52,791 nucleotides of DNA from JAZDLX01 sp964538455 (GCA_964538455.1 CAZIDZ010000019.1:1-52791); one strand, 5' to 3'. Counted from the stretch's first letter, positions 42,771-52,293 are shown. Translations and numbers: made by a program. The notes: generated by a model from the letters alone, not told the origin.

Positions 42771-44402
42771 TCAGGGTGCAAACGGATACTCGTCGTTCTC
42801 ATGCTGCAACTGTCTCATTTTTTCAAGGTACAGTTTTACTCCGCGCCGAACTCGCTTTGCGATCTCCCGCCTGTATTTCTCCGTTCGGATCTCCTGCTCC
42901 TCCTCCGGGTGGAGCAGGTAAGCCGCTTCAATCAGAATGGCGGGCAGCCAGGTGGGCCGCGCCAGCGCCAAATCCTGGTAACGGACCCCATCCCCGCTCC
43001 GTCCGTCGGCCGTCAAAGCATTGTAGACTTCAGCCGCAAGCGGTTTCGAGTTGCGGTGTGCGTAGTGAATGCTCGGGCCGTGGTGAAGCCAGGGGTTCTT
43101 CCCCTGCGGCAGGCCGTTGTGGTGAACGCTGATCAGCAGGTCCGCATTATGATCGCGGGCGAACTGGATGCGCTCCAGCAGGTCGACGGACACATCAGCC
43201 GTGCGCGTCAAATAGACCGTTGCACCGGCCTTCCGCAATTGGCGCGCAATCGAGATTGCCAGCGGCAGATTCGCCCGGCTCTCCCAAAGCCCTGTCGGAC
43301 CGATCGCGCTGATGTTTTCTCCGCCGTGTCCGGGATCGACCACGACGGTCAGCCCCGTAAACGGATTCGAGCTCAACTCGGGAGCCTCGCGGATCGACCA
43401 GACCAGGGTCGTGTCCCCCTCCCAGACGGTCTCCCAACCCCAGAACCACGCGGGGTGGAGGAACGCCGTGAGCCGAAAACGCCCGCTGTCCGGCTGGCTC
43501 CAGCGAACCTCGTCGACGACTTTGCTCCCGCTCGGTTGGATGATGATGTCGGTCCAGCTCACCGCGTTGTAAAGCGTCAACTCCAGACGGTCATCGTCCA
43601 CGCGGTGCACGCGGAACGGCACCTTCGCCTCGAGGGGCACTCGAATCCGCGTCCAGCGCCCGTCCACACTCGCAACGGCCTTATGAACCACCTGGATTTC
43701 TGTGGGCGCCGCCAAACTGTCCACGGCGACAAAACCGCTTTCGATCCAGAGGTCCTCGCCGCCGGGCAGGTCGAGCTTCCAGAGCAGCGAATCGCCCAGC
43801 CCGGACGCGGCAATCGCGTGCAGCCGGGTCCCCACCGAGGGGTAGAGGTTGGTCGTTCCCGGCCACCCGATCCGAATTTTCGCGTTCTCTTCGGTCACCA
43901 CCAGCATCGTATCCACCGCGGTCCGTGGAAGCTCCCACGGTTTTGACGGTTCCGCGGGAGCGATCAGACTCACCTGCCGCTCCACCGTTCCCCCGTTGGA
44001 CGTGCTCTCGCGGCGAATGGTTACCGGCGCGCGAATTGCACGTCCTGTGACACCTTCCAGGGAATCCACGGTGTCGATCGACGCGGACTTCACCCACGCC
44101 AGCCAGCCGCCGTTGTCAAAGACTCTCGCCGGTTGGTTGTTGACGGTAACGGCGGCGCTTGGGTCGTTGACGCTGCCGAAGGCGAACAGGCTGTCGGTGA
44201 GTTTTTCCATGACGATCACCGAATCGTCCGGTGCGAGCAGCGTATCGGCCGGAGTCGGGCGCGGATAGATCACGGTCAGCGGAGGGCGGCGGGAGAGAGG
44301 GGGTTCGATATCGATTGCCGTCATTTGGGCAGGACCTGCACATCCCGCGGCAATCGCCGCAAGTGCGAGCGCAAGTCCAGCATGCCGGCCCACCGTCACC
44401 AT
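42771..44402 (-). CDS. N-acetylmuramoyl-L-alanine amidase lipoprotein (Amidase_3)
   Basis: A 543-residue lipoprotein (lipobox IAAGC, Cys21). The N-terminal ~340 residues are beta-rich and unrecognised. The C-terminal Amidase_3 domain contains the zinc motif VVVDPGHGG, a Glu shortly after it (LWESRANL), ISVHHNG and ILIEAAYLLHPEEE with the catalytic Glu. It cleaves the amide between MurNAc and the stem peptide in cell-wall remodelling. The gene overlaps the end of coaX by seven bases, so it belongs to the birA-coaX run. Confidence 0.9.
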   Translation of the reverse strand: MVTVGRHAGLALALAAIAAGCAGPAQMTAIDIEPPLSRRPPLTVIYPRPTPADTLLAPDDSVIVMEKLTDSLFAFGSVNDPSAAVTVNNQPARVFDNGGWLAWVKSASIDTVDSLEGVTGRAIRAPVTIRRESTSNGGTVERQVSLIAPAEPSKPWELPRTAVDTMLVVTEENAKIRIGWPGTTNLYPSVGTRLHAIAASGLGDSLLWKLDLPGGEDLWIESGFVAVDSLAAPTEIQVVHKAVASVDGRWTRIRVPLEAKVPFRVHRVDDDRLELTLYNAVSWTDIIIQPSGSKVVDEVRWSQPDSGRFRLTAFLHPAWFWGWETVWEGDTTLVWSIREAPELSSNPFTGLTVVVDPGHGGENISAIGPTGLWESRANLPLAISIARQLRKAGATVYLTRTADVSVDLLERIQFARDHNADLLISVHHNGLPQGKNPWLHHGPSIHYAHRNSKPLAAEVYNALTADGRSGDGVRYQDLALARPTWLPAILIEAAYLLHPEEEQEIRTEKYRREIAKRVRRGVKLYLEKMRQLQHENDEYPFAP

Positions 44403-45181
44403 GACTTGCTCCAGCCGTAGATGATGTGAATCCCCTCGAGCACCAGGTTGGGTTCGATGCTGTGAATTTCCGGGATATGATCGGCGATGATGTGTGCCTG
44501 CCCGCCGGTCGCTATCACCTTCGCGGAAGGCGCCCCCATTTCCTCGCGCATTCTCCCGATCACTCCGCGCAACCCGTCGATCGAACCCCAGAGCAAGCCG
44601 GCCCGAATGGCGTAGTCCGTGTTCGTTGCAATCACATGGTCCGGAACGACCAGGCGGGCCTCGGGCAGCAGCGCGGTGGCGCTTTTCAGCATCTCCGCGC
44701 TCGTCTGAAGTCCCGGGAGGATCGAGCCCCCGAGATAGACGCCCTGTTCGTCTAACGCCTCGAGCGTGATCGCGGTGCCGAAATCGAGGATGATCAGAGG
44801 ACCGCCGAACTTGGCAAATCCCGCGACAGCATCGCAGACACGGTCCGCACCGATCTCGTGCGGGCGTTCGAAGACGCTGGTGAAACCGGGAATGTCGCCG
44901 TGCACGAACAACGGAGTCATCCCGAGATACTCTTCGGACATCGAACGGTAGACCTGGCCGATCTTCGGTGCGACACTCGCGACCGCTACGGCGTCGATCG
45001 CCTTCGGGTCGACCCCTCCGTCCTGGCAGAGCATCTTGATCATGATCCCCGCCTCGTCCGCCGTGCGAGTTGAACGTGTGGAGAGCCGGCGCACGATACG
45101 GAGTTCTTCCCCAACGAAGATGCCCATTACGACATTGGTGTTGCCGATGTCGAGCGCCAACAGGGTCTCAGGCATGCTCAT
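44396..45181 (-). CDS. coaX: Type III pantothenate kinase
   Basis: A 261-residue CoaX, catalysing the ATP-dependent phosphorylation of pantothenate that opens CoA synthesis. The ATP/phosphate motif DIGNTN is at 11-16, GADR at 111-114 and DFGTAIT at 133-139. The usual second Thr of DFGTATT is Ile here, a minor variant. The start ATG overlaps the birA stop (ATGA, 45178-45181), an arrangement (birA-coaX) common in bacteria. Confidence 0.95.
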   Translation of the reverse strand: MSMPETLLALDIGNTNVVMGIFVGEELRIVRRLSTRSTRTADEAGIMIKMLCQDGGVDPKAIDAVAVASVAPKIGQVYRSMSEEYLGMTPLFVHGDIPGFTSVFERPHEIGADRVCDAVAGFAKFGGPLIILDFGTAITLEALDEQGVYLGGSILPGLQTSAEMLKSATALLPEARLVVPDHVIATNTDYAIRAGLLWGSIDGLRGVIGRMREEMGAPSAKVIATGGQAHIIADHIPEIHSIEPNLVLEGIHIIYGWSKSW

Positions 45182-46014
45182 GAGTTCTCCTCGATGCCTT
45201 CCGCGGCATGGATTTCCAGATCACCGTCCGCTGTCGTCAATTGTAACGCTCCGGCGTCGCTGATGCCACGCACGACGCCGGAAACCGGACCGGCGGCGGT
45301 TTTTACCGTTATTCGCTGTCCCTGCAGATCGGCCGCCCGAATCCAGTCTTTTCGCAAGCCGTCAGGATCGCGATCCCATTGCTTTATCCGGTTCGCCAGC
45401 TCCAGCAGGAACGTAGAGAGAATCTGCTCGCGGTTCCAGGGAATCTCCCCGCTTTCCTCGATCAAAGACGTGGCCGGGCCGTCGAGGCGTTCCTTCACAG
45501 CTGCGGGCAGGGGCAGAATGTTGATTCCGACCCCGGCGATCACCTGCCAGCCGCCCTCGGCGAGGGAGGATTCGCAGAGAATGCCGGCCACTTTCCCCGA
45601 GGGGGACATTACGTCGTTGGGCCATTTCAGGTGGAGTTTCAATTCGACAGACTCCGTTCTGGCAAGGCGCGTCATAGCAGTGTGGAGCGCCAATCCGACA
45701 GTCAACGGGACTAATGTCAGCGGTGAATCCGTTTCGCGTGGTTTGAGCAGGATGGAGGCGTAGAGGCCGCCGACGGGAGAGGCCCAGCTCCGCTCGTGAC
45801 GTCCCCGCCCGGACGTCTGACGGTCTGCGACGAGCACCGTCCACCCGCCCGCGCCGCGCTCCGCCAGCCGCGCCAGATCGGCGTTGGTCGATCCGGTCTG
45901 CTCGACCCAGTGCACGATCAGCCCGGGGATTCGGGTGGCCAAGCCTTCCTGCACTTGCTTCGCGTTAAAGGCGGAAGGCGAATTGGCCGGTCCGGTGGAG
46001 GATCCGGTAAACAT
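45178..46014 (-). CDS. birA: Biotin-[acetyl-CoA-carboxylase] ligase (class I BirA)
   Basis: A 278-residue biotin protein ligase that makes biotinyl-AMP and attaches biotin to carboxylase carrier domains. Motifs are GSTN (41-44), the adenylate loop GRGRHERSW (69-77) and KWPND (130-134), followed by GILCES and GVGINI. The short C-terminal domain is present; there is no N-terminal helix-turn-helix, so it is not a repressor. First gene of the coupled run birA-coaX-amidase; no ribosome site is obvious. Confidence 0.94.
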   Translation of the reverse strand: MFTGSSTGPANSPSAFNAKQVQEGLATRIPGLIVHWVEQTGSTNADLARLAERGAGGWTVLVADRQTSGRGRHERSWASPVGGLYASILLKPRETDSPLTLVPLTVGLALHTAMTRLARTESVELKLHLKWPNDVMSPSGKVAGILCESSLAEGGWQVIAGVGINILPLPAAVKERLDGPATSLIEESGEIPWNREQILSTFLLELANRIKQWDRDPDGLRKDWIRAADLQGQRITVKTAAGPVSGVVRGISDAGALQLTTADGDLEIHAAEGIEENS

Positions 46015-46207
46015 GACTGGAATGTAGGGTGCGCGAAGGTTAGGATGAAACGCAGCGGCCGACCGGAATGTCGAGGGCGTCTATCCGTGAATCGCGGGGG
46101 AGCTATTTTGGAAGAGGGAAGAATCAGGGTATACTTCTGATACAGCGGTTATCCATGCAGAGCGGCTTCTTCCCGCGGGCCGTGGGGAGTGGCTGCGGGG
46201 GGAAAAC

Positions 46208-48151
46208 ATGCCTGCTACAAAATCGCCTTCGGAAAAACGAGGGGCACCCCTTCCGCGCAACGGGCATCACCGCCCGCCTACAACGCGGATCGTCGAGGAT
46301 GTCTTCACCGATGAGCTGGAACTTCTGCGCCCGCGCTTCGAAGCGGATTACAGCATATTCCTGCAACGCCTTTGGGAAGCAAATCCCCATATTCACGAAC
46401 TCCTGAAAGCGGCGCCGGACCTTGAAACCGCGCGGGAGCATCTCTACGAGTATCTGGATAGGGCGGAACGGTCGGTCTTCGCTCTCGACAACGATCTGCA
46501 CATCCTCGAAAAAGCAACCGTGCGCGAAGCGGTCCGCGCCTTTCGCAGCATTATCGGTCCGATCAACGAAAAGCGAACGGAATTTTCGGCTCTCGACGCG
46601 CTCTGGAAACTGGCGCAGGATCGGCCGGATGACCTCAGCAGCGAGATCGCGCCCGGTTTCCTGATGGAGTTCATCCACCTTTTCCACGGCGTGCTGGGAG
46701 AGACAAACATCTACCGCGAGAGTGGAGGCGTGAAGCGCGGCGTACCCGAGTTTCTCAGGCTTGAAGGCCGTGAAGCGGCGACCAAACGGATGGAGAGCCT
46801 CGATGAGCTCGGATCGAACGTTCGCAAACATTTCATGAAATATCCTTCAGGTCTCGAGCCCGAAGTCATTCGTTTCCGCCGCGAGAACCGCAAGCGCATC
46901 CTTCGCTATTTCGACGCGAACGAGGAGGATTGGGACGATTACATCTGGCATCTCACCCATGTGATACGCACGCCCGAGCCTTTGGCCGATCTGATCGAAC
47001 TGACCGCGGAGCAGCGGGAGGCGGTGCGAATCGCGGTCAAGGAGAAGGTTCCCTTCGGCATTACGCCGTACTACCTGAGCTTGATGGACAGCAAGCTTTC
47101 GGTGGGATACGACCATTCCATCCGCGCCCAGGTGATCCCGCCGAAGGACTACGTTGAGATGATGGCCGAACATCGCCGCGACCGCGACACCATGTTCGAC
47201 TTCATGGGTGAACACGACACCTCGCCGGTCGACCTGGTCACCCGGCGCTATCCGTTGATCTGCATTCTCAAACCGTTTAACACCTGCGCCCAAATCTGCG
47301 TCTATTGCCAACGGAACTGGGAGATCGACGGCGTGCTGGATCCGAAGGCTCTCGCCTCGCGCAAGACTTTGCAGGATGCGTTCAACTGGCTCGGGGAACA
47401 CCCGAGCATTGGCGATGTGCTCGTCACAGGCGGCGATCCGCTGGTGATGAAGGATTCGCAGTTTCGCCCGATCCTCGAGGCACTTGCGTCGCTGGATCAC
47501 ATTTACCGCATCCGCGTCGGCAGCCGGACGCCGGTGGTGCTTCCCCAGCGCTTCACCGAGGGGCTGCTCGCCCTGCTGGAGGAGTTCCACCAGCCGCCGA
47601 AGCGTGAGATCGCGTTCGTTACTCACTTCGAGCACAGCTACGAGATCACGCCCGAGGCGATGGATGCGGTGCAGAAGGTGAAACGGCTGGGAATCGGCGT
47701 CTACAACCAGGAGGTGTATACTGTTGAGAACTCACGCCGGTTTGAGTCGGTGAAGCTGCGCAAGGACCTGCGTTCGATCGGCGTCGATCCCTACTACACC
47801 TTCAACATGAAAGGCAAGGAGGAGACGCGCAGCTACATGGTCCCGGTGGCCCGGCTGATGCAGGAGCGCAAGGAGGAGGCGCGGCTGCTGCCGGGGCTGG
47901 ACCGCACCGATGAGCCGGTGTTCAACGTACCGCGTTTGGGCAAGAACCATCTGCGCTCGATGCAGGACCACCGCGTTGTCATGATCCTTCCCACCGGCTC
48001 CCGTGTCTACGAGTTTCACCCGTGGGAAAAGAACATTGAGCCGGTGCCGCCCTACAACTACGTGGATGTGCCAATCTACGATTACCTGGAGGAGCTGGCC
48101 CGCCGCGGGGAAAACATCAACAACTATCGGACAATCTGGTACTATTACTAA
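46208..48151 (+). CDS. KamA-family radical SAM protein, long form
   Basis: A 647-residue relative of lysine-2,3-aminomutase. The radical SAM cysteines are Cys360, Cys364 and Cys367 (CAQICVYC), followed by VTGGDPL. A Lys in PRLGKNH, near the C-terminus, sits where aminomutases hold PLP. About 240 residues precede the part alignable with KamA, so it is much longer than the ~420-residue lysine enzyme; the extension is helical and not recognised. The reaction (beta-amino acid formation or another rearrangement) is not certain. The start ATG has a GGGGGG-like site upstream. It is transcribed divergently from birA. Confidence 0.85.
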   Translation: MPATKSPSEKRGAPLPRNGHHRPPTTRIVEDVFTDELELLRPRFEADYSIFLQRLWEANPHIHELLKAAPDLETAREHLYEYLDRAERSVFALDNDLHILEKATVREAVRAFRSIIGPINEKRTEFSALDALWKLAQDRPDDLSSEIAPGFLMEFIHLFHGVLGETNIYRESGGVKRGVPEFLRLEGREAATKRMESLDELGSNVRKHFMKYPSGLEPEVIRFRRENRKRILRYFDANEEDWDDYIWHLTHVIRTPEPLADLIELTAEQREAVRIAVKEKVPFGITPYYLSLMDSKLSVGYDHSIRAQVIPPKDYVEMMAEHRRDRDTMFDFMGEHDTSPVDLVTRRYPLICILKPFNTCAQICVYCQRNWEIDGVLDPKALASRKTLQDAFNWLGEHPSIGDVLVTGGDPLVMKDSQFRPILEALASLDHIYRIRVGSRTPVVLPQRFTEGLLALLEEFHQPPKREIAFVTHFEHSYEITPEAMDAVQKVKRLGIGVYNQEVYTVENSRRFESVKLRKDLRSIGVDPYYTFNMKGKEETRSYMVPVARLMQERKEEARLLPGLDRTDEPVFNVPRLGKNHLRSMQDHRVVMILPTGSRVYEFHPWEKNIEPVPPYNYVDVPIYDYLEELARRGENINNYRTIWYYY

Positions 48152-48244
48152 TGGGGACAGGAGGGCAATATCTATCGGTTGAATGACTCCTGTGCTGTTC
48201 CGCTATGATTCTGCCTGGCGGAGACCTGAAAGAGCGCAAAGAAT

Positions 48245-48270
48245 AGCCCGGGACTCTGGCCCCGGGTTTG
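48245..48270. repeat. GGCCCGGG palindromic repeat, copy 4
   Basis: AGCCCGGGACTCTGGCCCCGGGTTTG between the convergent KamA-family and meaB genes. It shares GCCCGGGACT and CCCGGGTTT with copy 3, differing in the loop. It may double as a terminator. No nth fragment accompanies it. Confidence 0.6.
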
Positions 48271-48302
48271 GTTCGAGTGGCTGATGACTTTGGCTTTGGA
48301 TT

Positions 48303-49406
48303 TCAGGTTTTCTTCCCGAAAAACGCATCGAGCAGCTGGCTTGCCGCCGTGGTCGCCGGAAGTTCACCCGCCATCACTGCCTTCTCAAGCTCCGGCAATA
48401 GCGCCTTCACTTTCGGATGTGCTTTGAACTTGCTGTGAAGGTGATCTTGCACCATGGCGTGCACCCAGTCGCGCGCCTGTTCGCTTCTTCTCTGCTCGAA
48501 AACGCCGGATATCGTGGTCTCCTTGCGGAAACGTTCGGCGGTCGACCAGATCTCTCCAATGCCCTCACCCGTCAGAGACGAGGCGGTCAGCACCGGAACG
48601 GTCCAACCCTCGGTGGCGGGCTGCAGGTAGTGGAGCGCATGCTTGTAGTCGTTGCGGGCGGTTTGAGCACGTTTGATGTTGTCGCCGTCGGCCTTGTGGA
48701 TCAGCACCGCGTCCGCGAGTTCGACCACACCCCTTTTGATTCCCTGCAGCTCATCCCCGGCGCCTGCAACCAGCATCAGCAGGAAAAAGTCCACCATCGA
48801 GCGCACGGTAACTTCACTCTGTCCGACACCCACGGTCTCGACGAGGATCACGTCGAATCCGGCCGCCTCCAGCAGCAGGACCGTTTCGCGCGTCTTGCGT
48901 CCGACGCCCCCGAGCGCGCCGCCGGTGGGAGAGGGGCGGATGAAGGCGCGCGGGTCGGCGGCGAGTCTTTCCATCCGCGTTTTGTCGCCGAGAATCGAAC
49001 CGCCGGTGCGGGTGCTCGTTGGATCGACAGCAGTAACGCCGACCTTCTTGCCCTCCCCAATCAGTTGCAACCCCAGCGCTTCGATGAAGGTGCTTTTCCC
49101 CGCGCCAGGCACGCCCGTAATTCCCACACGCAGCGATCCACCGGTGTGGGGGAGCAGACGTTTGAGCATTTCCTGTGCCTGTTCGAAATCCCGGTCGGCG
49201 TTGGATTCAACGAGAGTAATCGCACGGGCGAGGAGGACACGGTCTCCCGCGAGTACGCCCTCGACGAGTTCCTCCAGGGGCAGCCTGCGCCGCTTTGGAG
49301 CGGAAGGGCCGCGCGGGGGCGCCTTCTTGCCGGGGAGCCCTTCATGGCCCCCTGCCACTCCCGGCAGGATGCGCAGCGCCGATTTCTTTTTCCGTGTAGT
49401 GGTCAT
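48303..49406 (-). CDS. meaB: MeaB/ArgK-family G3E GTPase
   Basis: A 367-residue GTPase that chaperones B12-dependent acyl-CoA mutases. The Walker A motif is GVPGAGKST (98-106), with switch-region DPTSTRTGGSILGDKTRM, the ETVGVGQSE motif and a base-recognition HKAD. The first ~40 residues are basic and variable. No mutase subunit is nearby, so its client must be elsewhere. Its start overlaps the upstream stop as ATGA. Confidence 0.93.
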   Translation of the reverse strand: MTTTRKKKSALRILPGVAGGHEGLPGKKAPPRGPSAPKRRRLPLEELVEGVLAGDRVLLARAITLVESNADRDFEQAQEMLKRLLPHTGGSLRVGITGVPGAGKSTFIEALGLQLIGEGKKVGVTAVDPTSTRTGGSILGDKTRMERLAADPRAFIRPSPTGGALGGVGRKTRETVLLLEAAGFDVILVETVGVGQSEVTVRSMVDFFLLMLVAGAGDELQGIKRGVVELADAVLIHKADGDNIKRAQTARNDYKHALHYLQPATEGWTVPVLTASSLTGEGIGEIWSTAERFRKETTISGVFEQRRSEQARDWVHAMVQDHLHSKFKAHPKVKALLPELEKAVMAGELPATTAASQLLDAFFGKKT

Positions 49407-50008
49407 CGTGGTGGGAGCCCCAGACGGAAGCGATACAGTTGCCGCCAGATCGCGTCCTCGTGCTCAAGCGAAGCCTTGTAGAACGGCGCCAGCGGGCTGG
49501 TTTCGCCGCGCCAGTCAAGCAGGGAATCGGTGCTGACCTCTCCCAAGGTCTGCCGCAGCGCGGTGATTTCAAGGGTGCACGTCAGCAGGTGAAGCCACGA
49601 GAGGCTGTCGTTCGGCATCGATTTTGTGATGTCCGTAATCAGCTGATCCGGCCGTTTCATCAGCTCTTTGACGGCGGTGCCGACGTTGCGCTGATTCTGA
49701 TCGAGGTACCAGCGAAATTCCTGGTGAAGCAAGATGGCAAGTTGCTTCTTGTCTTCCTGGATGTAGGATGCGTTCAGGGTAAGTATCGGATGGCTGTGCG
49801 GTTTTGCATTTTCGTTGATAACGATATCTCGGGTAAACAGCCAGTTATAGAGTGTGTAATCACCGACAAGGCGGACAACTTGACGGTTGGCGATGGCTTC
49901 GCGCAGGTTGCCATGCACCATCTGAACGCGGACGCTGTCTTTTTGGGCGGTTGCCGTCTGCAAAGGGATCAGCAGCGTGAGCAGAAGGTATGCCCGCCAG
50001 TGTCGCAC
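49403..50008 (-). CDS. Secreted protein of unknown function coupled to meaB
   Basis: A 201-residue protein with a signal peptide (MRHWRAYLLLTLLIPLQTATAQ, cleavage near residue 21). The mature part is hydrophilic, with DYTLYNWLFTRDIVINENAK and many Trp/Leu/Gln positions; no domain recognised. It is directly upstream of meaB with a 4-base stop/start overlap, but functional linkage is not obvious, since one product is periplasmic and the other cytosolic. Confidence 0.7.
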   Translation of the reverse strand: MRHWRAYLLLTLLIPLQTATAQKDSVRVQMVHGNLREAIANRQVVRLVGDYTLYNWLFTRDIVINENAKPHSHPILTLNASYIQEDKKQLAILLHQEFRWYLDQNQRNVGTAVKELMKRPDQLITDITKSMPNDSLSWLHLLTCTLEITALRQTLGEVSTDSLLDWRGETSPLAPFYKASLEHEDAIWRQLYRFRLGLPPR

Positions 50009-50145
50009 CGGAGCCTCCAGGTTGCTGTCAGGGAAAGGTGGCGGATGCCTCGCCCTGCGTCAAGAGTCAGATCCGGGCCTGCCAGGAAGATCGATATCCC
50101 GAGGAGCGTCGCCTGTCCAAACCCCGGGACGCTGCGGAACACAGT

Positions 50146-50613
50146 TCAGACGTGGGGGTCCCAATCCGAAGGGCTGATTTCCACTACGTCGACAAGTTCG
50201 AAGTCGGGCTCGGTGGACCAGAATTCATTATCGATCGGGTATTTCCGCTCGTTCGCTTCCATCAACTTCTCTGCGGCTTCGATGGCGGCGTCTCGGTCGG
50301 CCGCTTTGACTCGGAAATAGGCGTAGCCGGGACGTTCCAGCTCGATGATCCAGGTGCCCGGTAAGCCGGGAGTCAGGCTGGCTTCATCGGGACCGGAAAA
50401 AACATGGTGGGCTTCGACAGGTTCGTCGAACATCCAGAAACGGTGGTCGATGTCAACATCGTATCCGCCGTTGAAATCGTCATCCTCAAGCGCGTCGTCC
50501 ACACGCTCGAAAGCTTCGTCTTCGCTGATCGCCTCCACGGTCAGCAAAGCGGTCGCCCAGCGGCGGAAAGTGATTCGGAAGTTCAGCGCTCTCTCTTCGT
50601 CATGATGCTTCAT
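50146..50613 (-). CDS. Acidic protein of unknown function
   Basis: A 155-residue soluble acidic protein starting MKHHDEERALNFRITF and ending DVVEISPSDWDPHV. The middle is rich in Asp and Glu (DDALEDDDFNGGYDVDID). Two stretches of similar shape (FRITFRRWATALLTVEAISEDEAFERV and AYFRVKAADRDAAIEAAEKLM) suggest duplicated alpha/beta units. Not recognised. GGGAAG before ATG 50613 supports this start; the long upstream open frame has no other support. Confidence 0.65.
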   Translation of the reverse strand: MKHHDEERALNFRITFRRWATALLTVEAISEDEAFERVDDALEDDDFNGGYDVDIDHRFWMFDEPVEAHHVFSGPDEASLTPGLPGTWIIELERPGYAYFRVKAADRDAAIEAAEKLMEANERKYPIDNEFWSTEPDFELVDVVEISPSDWDPHV

Positions 50614-50947
50614 GTCGGCTTCCCGTTTGCCCTGCTCACTTCCAGCACAACGTACAAATCCTGAGCGGGAAATACGGTGCCTCAGGTCACTCGCCTCCGG
50701 AGGCGAAAGCCGGTTTCGAGCCGTGAACCCGTGGGATGCCGGGATCGGTCTTCGAGCGGACTCCGCATGCTCTCCCGCACTGCACTGTAGGCCGTTTTTT
50801 CTTGGAAAACGTAGGCTTACCGCTTCTGGATGGGAGCCGGATCCCGGTCTCTCCGCCAAGGGTGGTGTGGAATCGAGGCCCTCTTCGATTGTACGTTTCC
50901 AAAGTGACGTCTCCCCGGCGACACATCGCGTCGGAAAGGAGGTCGCA
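50614..50947. other. Divergent interval with a 16-base palindrome
   Basis: No gene is seen in these 334 bases between divergent genes. It contains the perfect palindrome TCGCCTCCGGAGGCGA (50691-50706), possibly an operator or a hairpin. The last part holds AAAGGAGG for the deacylase gene. No known RNA family recognised. Confidence 0.5.
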
Positions 50948-51427
50948 ATGCCCTGCCGACGCCTTAAAGAATACCTCGATCGTGAGAAGGTGAAGTACGA
51001 GGTATGCCGCCATTCACGGGCTTTTACGGCCCAGGAAATCGCTGCACGGACGCACACCAAGGGCCACACGTTTGCCAAGACAATCATCGTTCTACTTGAC
51101 GGCAAACCGGCGATGCTGGTGCTTCCCGCCTCGAAAATGGTGGACCTTGAAAATGTGAGGTTGGCAACCGGAGCGAAACGAGCCTTTCTCGCCGGTGAGC
51201 ATGAGTTCAAGGAGCTTTTCCCCGATTGCGAGGTCGGCGCGATGCCACCCTTCGGCAACCTCTACGGAATGGAGGTTTTCGCCGCCATCCGACTTCCCAA
51301 GGATGGAATGATTTCCTTCAACTCCGGGACGCATTCCGAAGTACTGCGCATGAGTGTGAAGGACTTTGAAAAACTGGTGCGTCCGAAACGCATCAAGGCG
51401 TCCTGGGAACCGATGGTGACAGGGTAG
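50948..51427 (+). CDS. YbaK/ProX-type aminoacyl-tRNA deacylase
   Basis: A 159-residue protein of the YbaK/aminoacyl-tRNA-synthetase-associated domain family, which hydrolyses mischarged tRNA. It shows the opening pattern LKEYLDREKVKYEVCRHSRAFTAQEIA, the KTIIV strand with the conserved Lys, and the VGAMPPFG(N)LYG signature loop. GGAGG lies five bases before ATG 50948. The tRNA specificity is not readable. Confidence 0.88.
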   Translation: MPCRRLKEYLDREKVKYEVCRHSRAFTAQEIAARTHTKGHTFAKTIIVLLDGKPAMLVLPASKMVDLENVRLATGAKRAFLAGEHEFKELFPDCEVGAMPPFGNLYGMEVFAAIRLPKDGMISFNSGTHSEVLRMSVKDFEKLVRPKRIKASWEPMVTG

Positions 51428-51648
51428 GGTCGAAACCCGGCTCCTCTCATGGTATCGCGGCGGGAATCTCCGAGCAGGATCGGCCGGGAAGGCGGGCGGC
51501 CGCCCGTTCCGCTCTGCATTTCTCGGTGGGCGGCCCCGATCCGTGCGCAACGTGCGGAGCAGACTTCTCCTTATCCTCGCTCGCGGGGGTTGCCTTGATC
51601 CGCTCCTGATGTCGTACCTTGACCCCGTTCAACATTCCGGGGAGCAGT

Positions 51649-52293
51649 ATGGATTTCTACCGCCGTTTCATCGAAGGCGCCGCGACTCTGCTCAACCTTT
51701 TGCTGGGGACACGGCTGCTTTGGCCGCCTCGCCCGAATGGTTTCCGCGTCCGGCTCCGCCGTGTCGTGCTGCGCGTTCGCCAGAATCCGGACATCCTGAT
51801 CGACGCTTTGTATGCCCTGCGCTATCCGCTGGCGGCGTTCACCACGCTGTTCTCGGCGGCCGTCGTCGCTTTTGCGTTCATCGAGATGCACGATACCCCG
51901 GGCGGGTTCGCCGGCAAGCTCGCCGGTGCCGCCTTCGTTGCGGGAATGGGCGTGCTGACTGTGGGTGCGGGGCGAGCCGCGCGGATTGCGGTCGCGAAAC
52001 GGCGCGCTCATGCTGAACATGGAAAACTCACCGGGAATGCCGCGGAGAAAACTGCGAATGTCCACGAACTCACCCTGATGCGCAGACTCTCCCGTCATGC
52101 CTACCTGCTGCATCTGCTGCTGCTTTTTGGATCGGGCGGGATGCTGCTGCTTGGCATGATTGGCTTCGGCATGGAGATGGTTCGGCGAGCGCTCGCTTAC
52201 CACCCGCAGGCAGGTTATCTGGTGTTCTCTGTGCTGCTCATCCTGCAAGGGATGGTGACTTTCCTGCCGATTCTACGGCGCATCCGGCGCTGA
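51649..52293 (+). CDS. Multi-pass membrane protein of unknown function
   Basis: A 214-residue protein with about five hydrophobic stretches (around residues 12-24, 57-78, 89-108, 148-170 and 186-203) separated by basic segments such as RVRLRRVVLRVR. Both loops and ends are positively charged, consistent with the inner membrane. No family recognised. GGGGAG precedes ATG 51649. Confidence 0.65.
   Translation: MDFYRRFIEGAATLLNLLLGTRLLWPPRPNGFRVRLRRVVLRVRQNPDILIDALYALRYPLAAFTTLFSAAVVAFAFIEMHDTPGGFAGKLAGAAFVAGMGVLTVGAGRAARIAVAKRRAHAEHGKLTGNAAEKTANVHELTLMRRLSRHAYLLHLLLLFGSGGMLLLGMIGFGMEMVRRALAYHPQAGYLVFSVLLILQGMVTFLPILRRIRR

Noticed and set aside
50614..50947. Signal recognition particle or other structured RNA
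   Set aside because: The region has a strong small hairpin but lacks the conserved SRP core and other recognisable RNA motifs.
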